A stretch of DNA of 32,074 nucleotides. Origin: Thermoplasmatota archaeon. GTDB lineage: Archaea; Thermoplasmatota; Thermoplasmata; Thermoplasmatales; Thermoplasmataceae. Positions within the stretch are counted from its first letter, which is position 1, and every line of letters begins with the position of its first letter. The translations under genes and the position numbers were made by a program. Under the pieces are notes generated by a model. That model worked only from the letters and a program-made list of their open reading frames with translations. It made no database searches and was not told where the DNA came from. Below, in pieces: positions 15,114 through 23,251 of this stretch. The stretch spans positions 1-32,074 of the forward strand of contig JAMDAM010000018.1 in NCBI GenBank assembly GCA_023484805.1. Reading direction: 5' to 3'.

Positions 15114-15764
15114 ATGTTAGTATCCCCTTCAATAATATCGGCAAAGCTGTATGATCTTCAGGGTGAGATAGGTCAATGCGAGGATGCAGGGGCATCTTCC
15201 TTTCATCTGGACGTGATGGATGGGCACTTTGTCCCGAACCTTACCATTGGGCCTGATTTTGTGAAAGCAGTAAAACACTCTTCCCATGTTCCACTGGAGA
15301 CGCACCTTATGATAGAGAGGCCTGACAAATACTACAGATCCTTCGTTGAAGCCGGATCGGATGTGCTGATGGTTCATTATGAGTCTCCCATCGATCTGGG
15401 TACATTATTTCACAAGATGGATCAGGAGGGGATCAGGAGGGGTCTGGTTGTGAATCCTGAAACAAATATCAGCGAGGTTGAAGACCTGATTCCGGGGTGT
15501 CACTCGCTTCTGATAATGTCTGTTCATCCCGGGTTCTCTGGCCAGAAATTCATAACGGATTCCCTAAGGAAGATAAGGGAGGCAAGAAAATTCATTGATT
15601 CTAACGCTCCAGACACGCTGCTTGAGATCGATGGAGGAATAAATCTGGAGACAGGCAAACTGTGCGCAGAAGCCGGGGTTGATGTACTGATATCAGCTTC
15701 GTACATCTTTGGGAATGACATCGGGAAATCCATAGGATACCTGAAGGCGCTTGGAAAGCACTAA
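15114..15764 (+). CDS. rpe: Ribulose-phosphate 3-epimerase
   Basis: Interconverts ribulose 5-phosphate and xylulose 5-phosphate in the non-oxidative pentose phosphate pathway. The TIM-barrel metal site is complete: SPSIISAKL at the start, FHLDVMDGHFVPNLTIGP (His and Asp ligands), THLMIERP (His), SVHPGFSGQKF and LEIDGGINLETG (Asp and the phosphate loop). The frame is open from 15042, but the family starts at MLVSPSIISA, so the ATG at 15114 is chosen. The ~216-residue product has the normal length. It converges with the oxidoreductase gene and overlaps its stop by 4 nt. Confidence 0.95.
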   Translation: MLVSPSIISAKLYDLQGEIGQCEDAGASSFHLDVMDGHFVPNLTIGPDFVKAVKHSSHVPLETHLMIERPDKYYRSFVEAGSDVLMVHYESPIDLGTLFHKMDQEGIRRGLVVNPETNISEVEDLIPGCHSLLIMSVHPGFSGQKFITDSLRKIREARKFIDSNAPDTLLEIDGGINLETGKLCAEAGVDVLISASYIFGNDIGKSIGYLKALGKH

Positions 15765-16738
15765 TTTTCCAGGATTATTCTGCCACCAATCTTAGTTTCG
15801 AAGAATGCCATTGCTGCTTTCAGATCGTATAGGCTGAATTTCTTTGCGATCCTTACCTTGAATTGTTTCCTTTCTGACAGCCTGATAAGATCCATAAGTT
15901 CCTTTCTATTTCCCCCGGTCGATCCTATGATCCGGATTTCTCGGGTATATAGATCTCCAATATCCAGCCTGGATTCCCTTCCAGTCTGGACGCCGAAAGA
16001 AACAATTGATCCGCCATTTGCCACGTGCCTGACAGAATCCTCCCAGAAAGATGATCCCAGTGAATTTATTACTATATCAGCCTTGAAACCGGCCGGCACA
16101 CCGTCATGCGTGAATATGCCAGATGCGCCGAATTCTCTCACCCAACTGTTTCTGGATACGGCATAAACCTCAATTCCCATAGAATCCGCAATCTGCATGG
16201 CGAAAGTGCCGGTGTTCCCGGAGGCACCATACAGTAGCAAACTCTGTCCGGGTACAGCTCCAGCTCGCTGCAGGGCATGGTATGCGGTGAGCCCACCTAT
16301 TGGCAAGCTAACTGCAATGTCCTCATCCATCTGCTGGTTCAACTTGAATAGCTGTTTCTCAGGGACGGAAACGAAATCGGAATATCCGCCATTTGTAACC
16401 ACACCCCAGATTCCGCCATGCGGGCACAGGTACTCTCTTCCACTGAGGCAGTATTCGCATGTGCCATCAAACACACGGGGATAGATGATTACCCTGTCTC
16501 CAGTCTTCACGTATTTCCCGTCCGTCTCCACTATTCCGTAAATTTCAGACCCTGGAACGTGCGGGATCGGCGCCAGGTTATACAGTATCCTGCCGTTGAT
16601 CAGGTTATAATCAATGGGGTTAAGGCCAGCCTTCCTGACTCTTACAGTGACATTCCCCTCCTCTTTCAACGGCATATCCATTTCCTCTATCTTCAGGTTA
16701 TCCTTTCCAAAGGGTGGCGATATCATGAAACTTTTCAT
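15761..16738 (-). CDS. Zinc-binding-type MDR alcohol dehydrogenase/oxidoreductase
   Basis: Medium-chain NAD(P)H-dependent dehydrogenase/reductase; substrate unknown. It has the GroES-like N-terminal domain (KAGLNPIDYNLING, VPGSEIYGIVETDG), a structural-zinc loop GTCEYCLSGREYLCPHG and the Rossmann glycine motif YGASGNTGTFA. The structural loop has three Cys; the usual first Cys position is Asp. The catalytic-zinc Cys of classical ADHs is replaced (GLNPID, like quinone reductases), so a reductase acting without catalytic zinc is possible. The ATG at 16738 is preferred over GTG at 16744 because CTTTTTATGCC is centred about 25 nt upstream. It overlaps rpe by 4 nt tail to tail. Confidence 0.9.
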   Translation of the reverse strand: MKSFMISPPFGKDNLKIEEMDMPLKEEGNVTVRVRKAGLNPIDYNLINGRILYNLAPIPHVPGSEIYGIVETDGKYVKTGDRVIIYPRVFDGTCEYCLSGREYLCPHGGIWGVVTNGGYSDFVSVPEKQLFKLNQQMDEDIAVSLPIGGLTAYHALQRAGAVPGQSLLLYGASGNTGTFAMQIADSMGIEVYAVSRNSWVREFGASGIFTHDGVPAGFKADIVINSLGSSFWEDSVRHVANGGSIVSFGVQTGRESRLDIGDLYTREIRIIGSTGGNRKELMDLIRLSERKQFKVRIAKKFSLYDLKAAMAFFETKIGGRIILEN

Positions 16739-16841
16739 TAACACATGAATATCAACGGCATAAAAAGTGTTTCCGAGAGGCGATTATCAAAAACGATCAA
16801 CAAATCTGATATAAAGAATAAGACATGCATGTCAAACATCC

Positions 16842-17687
16842 ATGTCAGAGAATCAGGCTGTAAGGTCATTCGAGTCCTATATGATAGCAGAACGGAAGAG
16901 CAGGTACACGATCAAGGAATATCTATTCCTGGTGAGGCTTTTCCTCAACTATACTAAAAAGGATCTGGCGGAAGTTGATGCAAGGGACGTTGAACAGTTC
17001 AAGAAGTATCTTGCATCAGAAAAGAACTACTCCAAGAGCAGTCAGTATCTTGCAATAAAGGCAATACGGCTTCTCTACAGGTCAAAATCCATCCAGCCTC
17101 CCCTGAATCTTACCCCTCCAAAACGTTCCAGGAAAATGCCTGTCTACCTGAGCGAAGCGGACGCTGGGCAGCTCTTGAAACAGGTCAGCAATAATGGCAG
17201 GAACCTGGCAATTGTATCTCTGCTGCTCTACACTGGAATGAGGGTAGGCGAGTTGTGCAAACTGGATATTGATGATGTCGACACCGACTCCGGCATCGTA
17301 AGGATCATGGCAGGCAAGGGAGACAGGGACCGCATAGTTATTATCTCAAGGGAACTCTCGCAGCTTCTGGACAGCTACATCAGTTCAAGGCTGGCGGTGG
17401 AAACAGAATCCAAGGCATTATTCATCAGTGGAAGGAAGGGAAGGTTTGACACTTCATCCGTGGAGAGAATAATACGGAATGCCGGAGAAAAGGCTGGAAT
17501 CGCAAAGAAAGTAACACCGCATGTCCTGAGGCACACATTCGCAACATCTGTTCTCAGGAACGGCGGAGACATAAGGTTCATCCAGCAGATACTCGGGCAT
17601 TCAAGTCTCGCTACCACCCAGATATATACGCACATCGATGAAACCGTGTTGAAGGAAATGTATAATAAATTTGGCCCGAAATTCTAG
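16842..17687 (+). CDS. xerA: Tyrosine recombinase XerA
   Basis: Site-specific recombinase that resolves chromosome dimers at dif in archaea. The 281 residues have the SAM-like N-terminal DNA-binding domain (about 1-90) and the catalytic domain with all expected residues: Arg134 (TGMRVGEL), Lys159 (MAGKGD), His227 and Arg230 (HVLRHTFA), His253 (LGHSS) and the nucleophile Tyr262 (TQIYTHI). The length matches stand-alone chromosomal XerA rather than phage integrases, and no attachment repeats or phage genes are nearby. I could not identify a dif site in the window. It converges with the prenyl synthase gene and overlaps it by 4 nt. Confidence 0.92.
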   Translation: MSENQAVRSFESYMIAERKSRYTIKEYLFLVRLFLNYTKKDLAEVDARDVEQFKKYLASEKNYSKSSQYLAIKAIRLLYRSKSIQPPLNLTPPKRSRKMPVYLSEADAGQLLKQVSNNGRNLAIVSLLLYTGMRVGELCKLDIDDVDTDSGIVRIMAGKGDRDRIVIISRELSQLLDSYISSRLAVETESKALFISGRKGRFDTSSVERIIRNAGEKAGIAKKVTPHVLRHTFATSVLRNGGDIRFIQQILGHSSLATTQIYTHIDETVLKEMYNKFGPKF

Positions 17688-18736
17688 TTCTTTCTGCTGA
17701 CCAGATAGTCAGCAAACCAGTCGAGAAATTTTTTCACGTCAGGATTCCCTCTTATCCTGTGCAGGTGGTTCTTTGCCTCCTTTACAAGCTTCGCGGCCAT
17801 TTCCGTTGAATAGTCAAGGGACCCTGTGCTGACTACAATGTTCCTAAGTCTCTCAAAATCTGTGTCCGATACGTTTCCGCTCTTAAGGCACTCCTTCAGA
17901 AATGCTGCATCGGCAACAGTCGATCTTTCAATGGCTTTCAGCATGAGCAGCGTCTTCTTCCCCTCATTAACGTCACTCTTCACAGACTTTCCGGTGACGG
18001 ACTCCTCCCCAAAAAGGCCTATTATGTCATCATGCAGCTGGAAAGCAACCCCAAGGGAGTCACCATACGCAAGCAGGTCACTTATATCCTCCTCCGTTCC
18101 GCCCAGTATGGCACCAATCCTGAGTGGGCCTTCTACGGTATATTTCGCGGTTTTCCAGAGATGTAGCTTCATCAGGCTCTCCTCATCGAAAGCGTCGTTA
18201 AACGGTGATTCTATATCGATGAGCTGCCCGTATCCGGTTTTCTCGATGATGTTTGTAAGCTCCAGGGATGCAAGGTAAGCCTGTCTGAATGGAACTCCAG
18301 ACTCAAGTATCGCCTGGTGAGCGTAGCTCTCTGCAAGGTCTCCAGCAACTATGGCAAGATTCTCTGCAATTCTCCTAGCATCCCCTGTCCTTTTTGCAAG
18401 CAAAGCCTCAACCTGCTTGTGATAACTTGGTCTTCCTCTCCTGTAGTCACTCTGGTCTATGATGTCATCGTGTATGAGGAGGTAGGTCTGCAAAATTTCA
18501 ATGCTCGCTGATGCCATCACCACACCCTCCTGATCCCTGCTGTAAAGGTCGTGCCCCATCTGAATAAGGATCGGTCTCACTCTCTTTCCGCCATTCAATG
18601 TAAAATCCCTGATCTTTGTCACGATGTCCACGATGAAGGGATCGGATATTCCGGCAAGCTTGTTGCGGAAGAATTCCGAAAGTGAATCCTCAACTATTTT
18701 CTTTTTTTCCAGCATTATGGTGCTATAATCTGCCAA
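17684..18736 (-). CDS. Geranylgeranyl diphosphate synthase (polyprenyl synthase family)
   Basis: Chain-elongating prenyltransferase supplying C20 diphosphate for archaeal ether lipids. The 350-residue protein has the first Asp-rich motif HDDIIDQSDYRRGRPS and the second as FQLHDDIIGLFGEE. A Tyr sits five residues before the first Asp-rich motif, the position of the bulky chain-length-limiting residue in archaeal GGPP synthases, so a C20 product is likely. NGGKRVRPILI is the usual substrate-binding segment. The start is TTG at 18736, with an ATG at 18715 as alternative; an A+T-rich box (about 18762-18776) lies upstream. Confidence 0.92.
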   Translation of the reverse strand: MADYSTIMLEKKKIVEDSLSEFFRNKLAGISDPFIVDIVTKIRDFTLNGGKRVRPILIQMGHDLYSRDQEGVVMASASIEILQTYLLIHDDIIDQSDYRRGRPSYHKQVEALLAKRTGDARRIAENLAIVAGDLAESYAHQAILESGVPFRQAYLASLELTNIIEKTGYGQLIDIESPFNDAFDEESLMKLHLWKTAKYTVEGPLRIGAILGGTEEDISDLLAYGDSLGVAFQLHDDIIGLFGEESVTGKSVKSDVNEGKKTLLMLKAIERSTVADAAFLKECLKSGNVSDTDFERLRNIVVSTGSLDYSTEMAAKLVKEAKNHLHRIRGNPDVKKFLDWFADYLVSRKN

Positions 18737-18909
18737 ACCTTACCACTCTAGTTCCACTATCATTGTATTTTTTCATATAACACTTTTGCACTTACCCATT
18801 TTTGGTTCATTACAGAAATAAATGCACTTCTCTCCAGAAAACCGTATCCTTTTACCATAAAAACAATGAGAAAGTTTGATTAACACCGTACCTCTGGCAT
18901 CATCTGGAA

Positions 18910-19536
18910 ATGATTCAGTGCGGCATAGATGAAGCGGGCAGAGGTCCGGTGATAGGACCAATGGTTATAGCGCTGGTGTGTGGAGAGAAGGAGACTCTAA
19001 GATCCATGGGCGTGAAAGACTCAAAACTGCTTACTCCAAATGGGAGAGAGAGGCTTTTCCATCTCATTGAGAGATCTGCCTGTAAGGTGTCTGTTGACAT
19101 AATACAATCCTCGACGTTAAACGAAATGATGAGGCAAATGTCCCTCAACGAAATTGAATATATCCACTATTCAAAACTCATCACACAGGCAGAAGGTGAT
19201 ATATTCCTTGACTGCTTTGACCCGGTAACGGAAAGGGCAGAAAGGCGGTTCAAATCGGAAACCGGGAAAAGCGTAGTATGCGAGCATAAGGCAGATGCAA
19301 AATATCCGGCCGTTTCAGCGGCATCCATAATTGCCAAGGTTACGAGAGACAGGGAGATCGATAAGATAAAGGAAAAATATGGAGAAGTGGGATCAGGATA
19401 CCCTTCAGATCCATACACAATAGATTTTCTGAAACGGGAAATATCAAGAGGCACAGACATTTCCGGCATAGTAAGAACGGAATGGGCCACGTTCAGGCGC
19501 ATCAGGAATGAAGCTGGCAACAGGCGCCTGATCTGA
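18910..19536 (+). CDS. rnhB: Ribonuclease HII
   Basis: Removes RNA from RNA-DNA hybrids and misincorporated ribonucleotides. The 208-residue length fits archaeal RNase HII. The active site shows Asp7 and Glu8 in GIDEAGRGPVIGPMVIA, Asp101 in FLDCFD and Asp129 in HKADAKYPAVSAASI, with KVTRD following. The GRG of the first motif senses the 5'-RNA-DNA junction. The gene is divergent from the prenyl synthase (173 bp apart) and is followed by a TPR gene with its own promoter. Confidence 0.96.
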   Translation: MIQCGIDEAGRGPVIGPMVIALVCGEKETLRSMGVKDSKLLTPNGRERLFHLIERSACKVSVDIIQSSTLNEMMRQMSLNEIEYIHYSKLITQAEGDIFLDCFDPVTERAERRFKSETGKSVVCEHKADAKYPAVSAASIIAKVTRDREIDKIKEKYGEVGSGYPSDPYTIDFLKREISRGTDISGIVRTEWATFRRIRNEAGNRRLI

Positions 19537-19554
19537 GAGCCAAGGGTTCTGTTA

Positions 19555-19566
19555 TTACTCGAGTAA
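19555..19566. promoter_or_regulatory. Perfect palindrome TTACTCGAGTAA before the TPR gene
   Basis: A 12-bp perfect inverted repeat lies between the RNase HII stop and the TATA-like CTTAAAAT (19573-19580), which is centred 25 nt before the GTG start of the TPR gene. It could be an operator upstream of the promoter or part of the rnhB transcript end. No regulator is known. Confidence 0.35.
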
Positions 19567-19601
19567 AAAAGACTTAAAATAGAGCATGGGGATCAACCAG
19601 A

Positions 19602-20300
19602 GTGGCAAACGATTTCATATTACAGGATAAAACAGAGCAGGCTGACGACTACAATGAAAGGGGGATATCGTATTTCAACCTGATGAAGTATCCTGAAGCT
19701 ATTCAGCAGTTTACTAAAGCTATAAAGATTAACGGCAAGGATCCGGACTACTATTTCAACAGGGGACTCACATATTACTCGATGAAGATGCTTGAGCAGT
19801 CCATATCCGATTATAAAAAGGCAATTGAACTCTTCGGGGAGCATTCAGACTACCACAACGCACTTGGATCCGCACTTGAAGATCTCGGTAAAATGGATGA
19901 GGCCATGGCAGAATTCAACGAAGCAATCAAGATTGAAAATGATGTTCCGGATTACTATTACAACAGAGGAAATGTATTCTGGAAACTGAAGAATTACGAC
20001 GAAGCCCTGAAGGACTATAGCAGGGCAGTGGACCTGAATTCTGCTGACCAGATTTTCATCTACAAGCGATATCAGGCATACATGGAACTGAAAAACTATG
20101 AGAAAGCCCTTCTTGATATCGACTCTGCCCTGAAGCTTGTACCGGAGGGTTATCTTTACAAGATGGAGAAAGCAAACCTTCTTGTGAAACTGTCCCGAAG
20201 GAATGAGGCCATTGAAATTCTTGAGTCAATAAAGGATAAGGCTCCGGATGCAACGGTGATCCAGGACAGGATAGACGAAATCAGGGCAAACAAGCCATGA
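19602..20300 (+). CDS. Tetratricopeptide repeat protein
   Basis: Scaffold made of about six TPR units covering nearly all 232 residues. Each follows the W/Y-L-G-Y-A-F-A-P pattern, for example YNERGISYFNLMKYPEAIQQ, then YYFNRGLTYYSMKMLEQSIS, then YYYNRGNVFWKLKNYDEALK. No other domain, signal peptide or membrane segment is visible, so it is a cytoplasmic protein-protein adaptor whose partner cannot be told from the sequence. The start is GTG, 25 nt after a TATA-like box and without an RBS. The gene converges with the PAC2-family gene with 2 bp between the stops. Confidence 0.9.
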   Translation: MANDFILQDKTEQADDYNERGISYFNLMKYPEAIQQFTKAIKINGKDPDYYFNRGLTYYSMKMLEQSISDYKKAIELFGEHSDYHNALGSALEDLGKMDEAMAEFNEAIKIENDVPDYYYNRGNVFWKLKNYDEALKDYSRAVDLNSADQIFIYKRYQAYMELKNYEKALLDIDSALKLVPEGYLYKMEKANLLVKLSRRNEAIEILESIKDKAPDATVIQDRIDEIRANKP

Positions 20301-20302
20301 TA

Positions 20303-21058
20303 CTACCTGTACATCGTTTCTTCTGAAACCTTCCCCACTTTCTTGCTCTGTGCGTCTGTGTACTGCTTTATGACAGCGGCCATCTCTTCATGCATCTTGT
20401 TGACGCTGTCCTGCAGAAGTTTTGTGTCAATCTTCAATCCGGTCTTCAGTGTTATAGCCTGGATCAGGGAAAGCGCAGATCCCGGATCGGGAATCTCCAC
20501 GGAGCATGGGGTTATGAGTGAACTCCCCTTGAAACCCTTGACGAGGCATTCGTTCAGAAGACTTCCGCCAATTCCTGTTATGATGGCCGACTGTGCTCCG
20601 GGAATCCCGTTCTTTATGCATTTTGCCAGTTCATCACTTTCAGCTATGCAGTAAGATTTTCTTGTCTCCAGCACCTCGTCAACAGGTATTCCGTCAAGAA
20701 CCACAATTTCAGATGCTCCTATATTCTTGGCCCATTCTATGATTGAGGCAGATATCTCATAAAGTCCCAGGTCGCTGATGGGGACTTCGCTTATTATGGC
20801 CATCACATCGCCCTTCTTGTTGCTGTATATCCTGAAAGGGTGCCTGAGCTTGTTTCCGACAAACACTGCCACAGGGGGGATGTATGGGGATTTCACATGG
20901 GCAACCTGGTGCATTCCAAGCTGTTCAATGAGGTATCCTACGGATAGCAGTCCGGCCATGGTGCTGCCTGCGAACCCACCTATAATGATCGGGTGATCAT
21001 ACTCGCGCTTCTCGATCTCCACCACTGCGGTTGAAAATAGCTCATCCTTTCCTGCCAT
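20303..21058 (-). CDS. PAC2-family protein (proteasome assembly chaperone 2-like, COG2047)
   Basis: Member of the archaeal COG2047/PAC2 superfamily, related in fold to eukaryotic proteasome assembly chaperone 2; the archaeal role is not established. Visible features are PIIIGGFAGSTMAGLLSVGY, the VAHVKSPYIPPVAVF segment, IVVLDGIPVDE, IITGIGGSLLNECLVKGFKG and the helical C-terminus. The frame is open from 21154, but the ATG at 21058 (MAGKDELFSTAVVEIEKREY) fits the family start, and the extra 32 residues look unrelated. It is divergent from the XPD gene. Confidence 0.85.
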   Translation of the reverse strand: MAGKDELFSTAVVEIEKREYDHPIIIGGFAGSTMAGLLSVGYLIEQLGMHQVAHVKSPYIPPVAVFVGNKLRHPFRIYSNKKGDVMAIISEVPISDLGLYEISASIIEWAKNIGASEIVVLDGIPVDEVLETRKSYCIAESDELAKCIKNGIPGAQSAIITGIGGSLLNECLVKGFKGSSLITPCSVEIPDPGSALSLIQAITLKTGLKIDTKLLQDSVNKMHEEMAAVIKQYTDAQSKKVGKVSEETMYR

Positions 21059-21168
21059 TATTCCACAAGTATTAATGTCGAGCAGAATAATTAAATGTTG
21101 CCCATATTTTTCGGGGATCAAAAGGGTAATGTTATTACGAGGAACAATAATCAAGAAGAAGTGATTTT

Positions 21169-23028
21169 GTGCAAAGTGCCGTAGAACTAAGGGGCTACCA
21201 GAAAGGCATCATTGACTTCATTACCGAAAACGTCAGGAAGCATGGATCGGCTGCAGTAGAATCGCCGACAGGGTCCGGCAAGACACTGATGGGACTGCTC
21301 TCGGCCCTGGATCTCTCGGATAATGGCACAAGGAAGATACTTTACCTCACAAGAACAAACTCACAGCAGGAACAGATCATAAGCGAGATACGGAAAATAG
21401 GCAAATATTTCGGAGTAAAGGCGATACCACTGCAGGGCAGGACAAACCTCTGCGCTCTCTACAGGGAAGTTGAGGATTCTGCTGATTTCACCGCTGAATC
21501 CCTGTCAAGGTTCTGCTCCCTGAGAAAGAGGAAAGTAATGTCTGGAGACCCAACTTCCTGCAGATACTTCAATGACAAAGTCAGGTCAAAGGATGTCCAG
21601 AATTATATCTTCAGCAATAATCCAACTGCAGAGGAATTCTTCGTATACGCGAAGGAAAATGGCTTCTGTGCATACGAGAGCCTCAAGTTCTCGATGAAGG
21701 ATGCGAATCTTGTAATAGCTCCATATGCAATCTTCCTCAACCCTGTCACTTCAGGAAGGCTGATCTATAACTGGGGTGTCGCGCGGGACAAGCTTATTGT
21801 TATCCTGGACGAGGCACATAATCTTCCTGACATAGCAAGGGAATTCTCATCATTCTCCATAAGCGTGAACCAGCTGAACCTTGCAGAAAGGGAGAGCACT
21901 GAATTCGGAGATTTCGAGTTGATGCAGCGGGTGAGGACATCAGATTTCATAGAGATGATCAGGAACGCGATTACTGATCTTGTCAGGGACAAGATAGGCG
22001 AGAGTGGAGAAGCCCGCATCAGGTTTGATGAATTTCGTGAATACATGATGATTGAGAATTCCATTAGTTCAGAGAAATACAGCAGCCTTGTTGACTATAT
22101 GAGCATCTTCGGGGACTACATTGCAGAGAAACGGGAGAAGGAGGGAAGAGTACCAAGAACAGTGATACTTTCCATTGCCGACCGGCTTCGGGCATGGGAG
22201 ACGCTTGACGATGAAGTATACGCGGCTATTGTTTCACGTGATCGCCTTGGAACAATCGAGGCAGTCTGCATGGACCCATCCAAAATACTTGATCCATTGA
22301 GGGAATCGTGGACCATACACATGTCCGGCACACTGGACCCATTTGAGGTCTACAAGAATGTGACCGGGTTTACGGACATGAATCACATGATTGTCCCTTA
22401 CATTTTTCCTGAGGAGAACAGGAAAATAGTATATGATGGCAGCATTACAACAAAATACGATGAATTCGACGATCAAGAAGCTGCCAAAATGCACGACATG
22501 ATAGAGAAGCTCATCAGGACAGCGGGAAGGAACACAATAGTATTTTTTCCCTCATACAGCACCATGGACAAGGTCTCAATGCAAGGATTCAGCTTCCGCT
22601 ACTTTTCAGAGCGCAGGGACATAGATCAGGGATCTCTCATGGAAATGGTGAGGAAGTTCCGAAAAGGGAAGTCTGCTATTTTTGCTGTATCCGGAGGCAG
22701 GATATCAGAAGGCATGAACTTTCCGGGCGTAGAGCTGGAGATGGTCATAATAGCAGGCATTCCGTACCCGAGGCCGGATGCAAAGCAGAAGGCAATCATG
22801 GAATATTATGAGAGGAAATACGGGAACGGCTGGCTCTATTCCGTAATTTTTCCCACAGCCATAAGAATGAAGCAGGCAATCGGGAGGCTCATAAGGAACG
22901 AGAAAGACAGGGGGATGGCAGTAATACTTGACAGGAGAGCGGCGTCGTTCATGAAATACATTCAGGGCCTTGAGCTGTCCACTGACCCTGAAAGGGCGGT
23001 ATCTGATTTCTTTATGAAAAATAAGTAA
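21169..23028 (+). CDS. xpd: XPD/Rad3-family DNA helicase with iron-sulfur cluster
   Basis: Superfamily 2, 5'-3' DNA helicase. The 619-residue length and motifs match archaeal XPD: Walker A ESPTGSGKT (31-39), four cluster cysteines Cys95, Cys116, Cys131 and Cys167, the arch domain between about 230 and 380, Walker B DEAH (214-217), motif V in GGRISEGMNFPG and motif VI QAIGRLIRNEKDRG. Thermoplasma acidophilum XPD is a structural model for the human repair helicase. All motifs are intact. The start is GTG; no strong RBS is seen. In archaea lacking classical TFIIH its pathway role remains inferred. Confidence 0.96.
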   Translation: MQSAVELRGYQKGIIDFITENVRKHGSAAVESPTGSGKTLMGLLSALDLSDNGTRKILYLTRTNSQQEQIISEIRKIGKYFGVKAIPLQGRTNLCALYREVEDSADFTAESLSRFCSLRKRKVMSGDPTSCRYFNDKVRSKDVQNYIFSNNPTAEEFFVYAKENGFCAYESLKFSMKDANLVIAPYAIFLNPVTSGRLIYNWGVARDKLIVILDEAHNLPDIAREFSSFSISVNQLNLAERESTEFGDFELMQRVRTSDFIEMIRNAITDLVRDKIGESGEARIRFDEFREYMMIENSISSEKYSSLVDYMSIFGDYIAEKREKEGRVPRTVILSIADRLRAWETLDDEVYAAIVSRDRLGTIEAVCMDPSKILDPLRESWTIHMSGTLDPFEVYKNVTGFTDMNHMIVPYIFPEENRKIVYDGSITTKYDEFDDQEAAKMHDMIEKLIRTAGRNTIVFFPSYSTMDKVSMQGFSFRYFSERRDIDQGSLMEMVRKFRKGKSAIFAVSGGRISEGMNFPGVELEMVIIAGIPYPRPDAKQKAIMEYYERKYGNGWLYSVIFPTAIRMKQAIGRLIRNEKDRGMAVILDRRAASFMKYIQGLELSTDPERAVSDFFMKNK

Positions 23029-23085
23029 AATGATTTCGCAAACTTGCAAATGCAGGCTTTAAAAATTATATAACATACACGTATA

Positions 23086-23251
23086 ATGTGACGCCACGGA
23101 AAACAACATTAGCGATTTTGCCAGAAAGCTTGATGACTTCATAGCGAAGGGACAGATACGGAAATGGGTCATTGTCGGGATCCTCATAGGAATAGCTGCT
23201 GGCCTTGGGTCATATGCGCTCTATTACGGAATAAAGCTCGTCACCGTAATT
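23086..23251 (+). other. Out-of-frame N-terminal segment of the ClC gene
   Basis: The ClC frame is open back to a stop at 23084-23086 and encodes a plausible N-terminus from codon GAC at 23090: DATENNISDFARKLDD, then a first membrane helix (KWVIVGILIGIAAGLGSYAL). None of these codons is ATG, GTG or TTG. An ATG sits at 23086-23088, about 23-25 nt after an A+T-rich TATA-like stretch (23058-23074), exactly where a leaderless start should be. It is one base out of frame (ATG, T, GAC) and is followed at once by TGA. Confidence 0.7.

Noticed and set aside
16745-16841. Possible dif site upstream of xerA
   Set aside because: No pair of convincing 11-bp arms around a 6-bp centre could be found; only an isolated GATATAAAG.
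16842-17687. XerA as an integrase marking an integrated element
   Set aside because: All flanking genes are housekeeping, no att-like direct repeats or tRNA are seen, and the length and motifs match chromosomal XerA.
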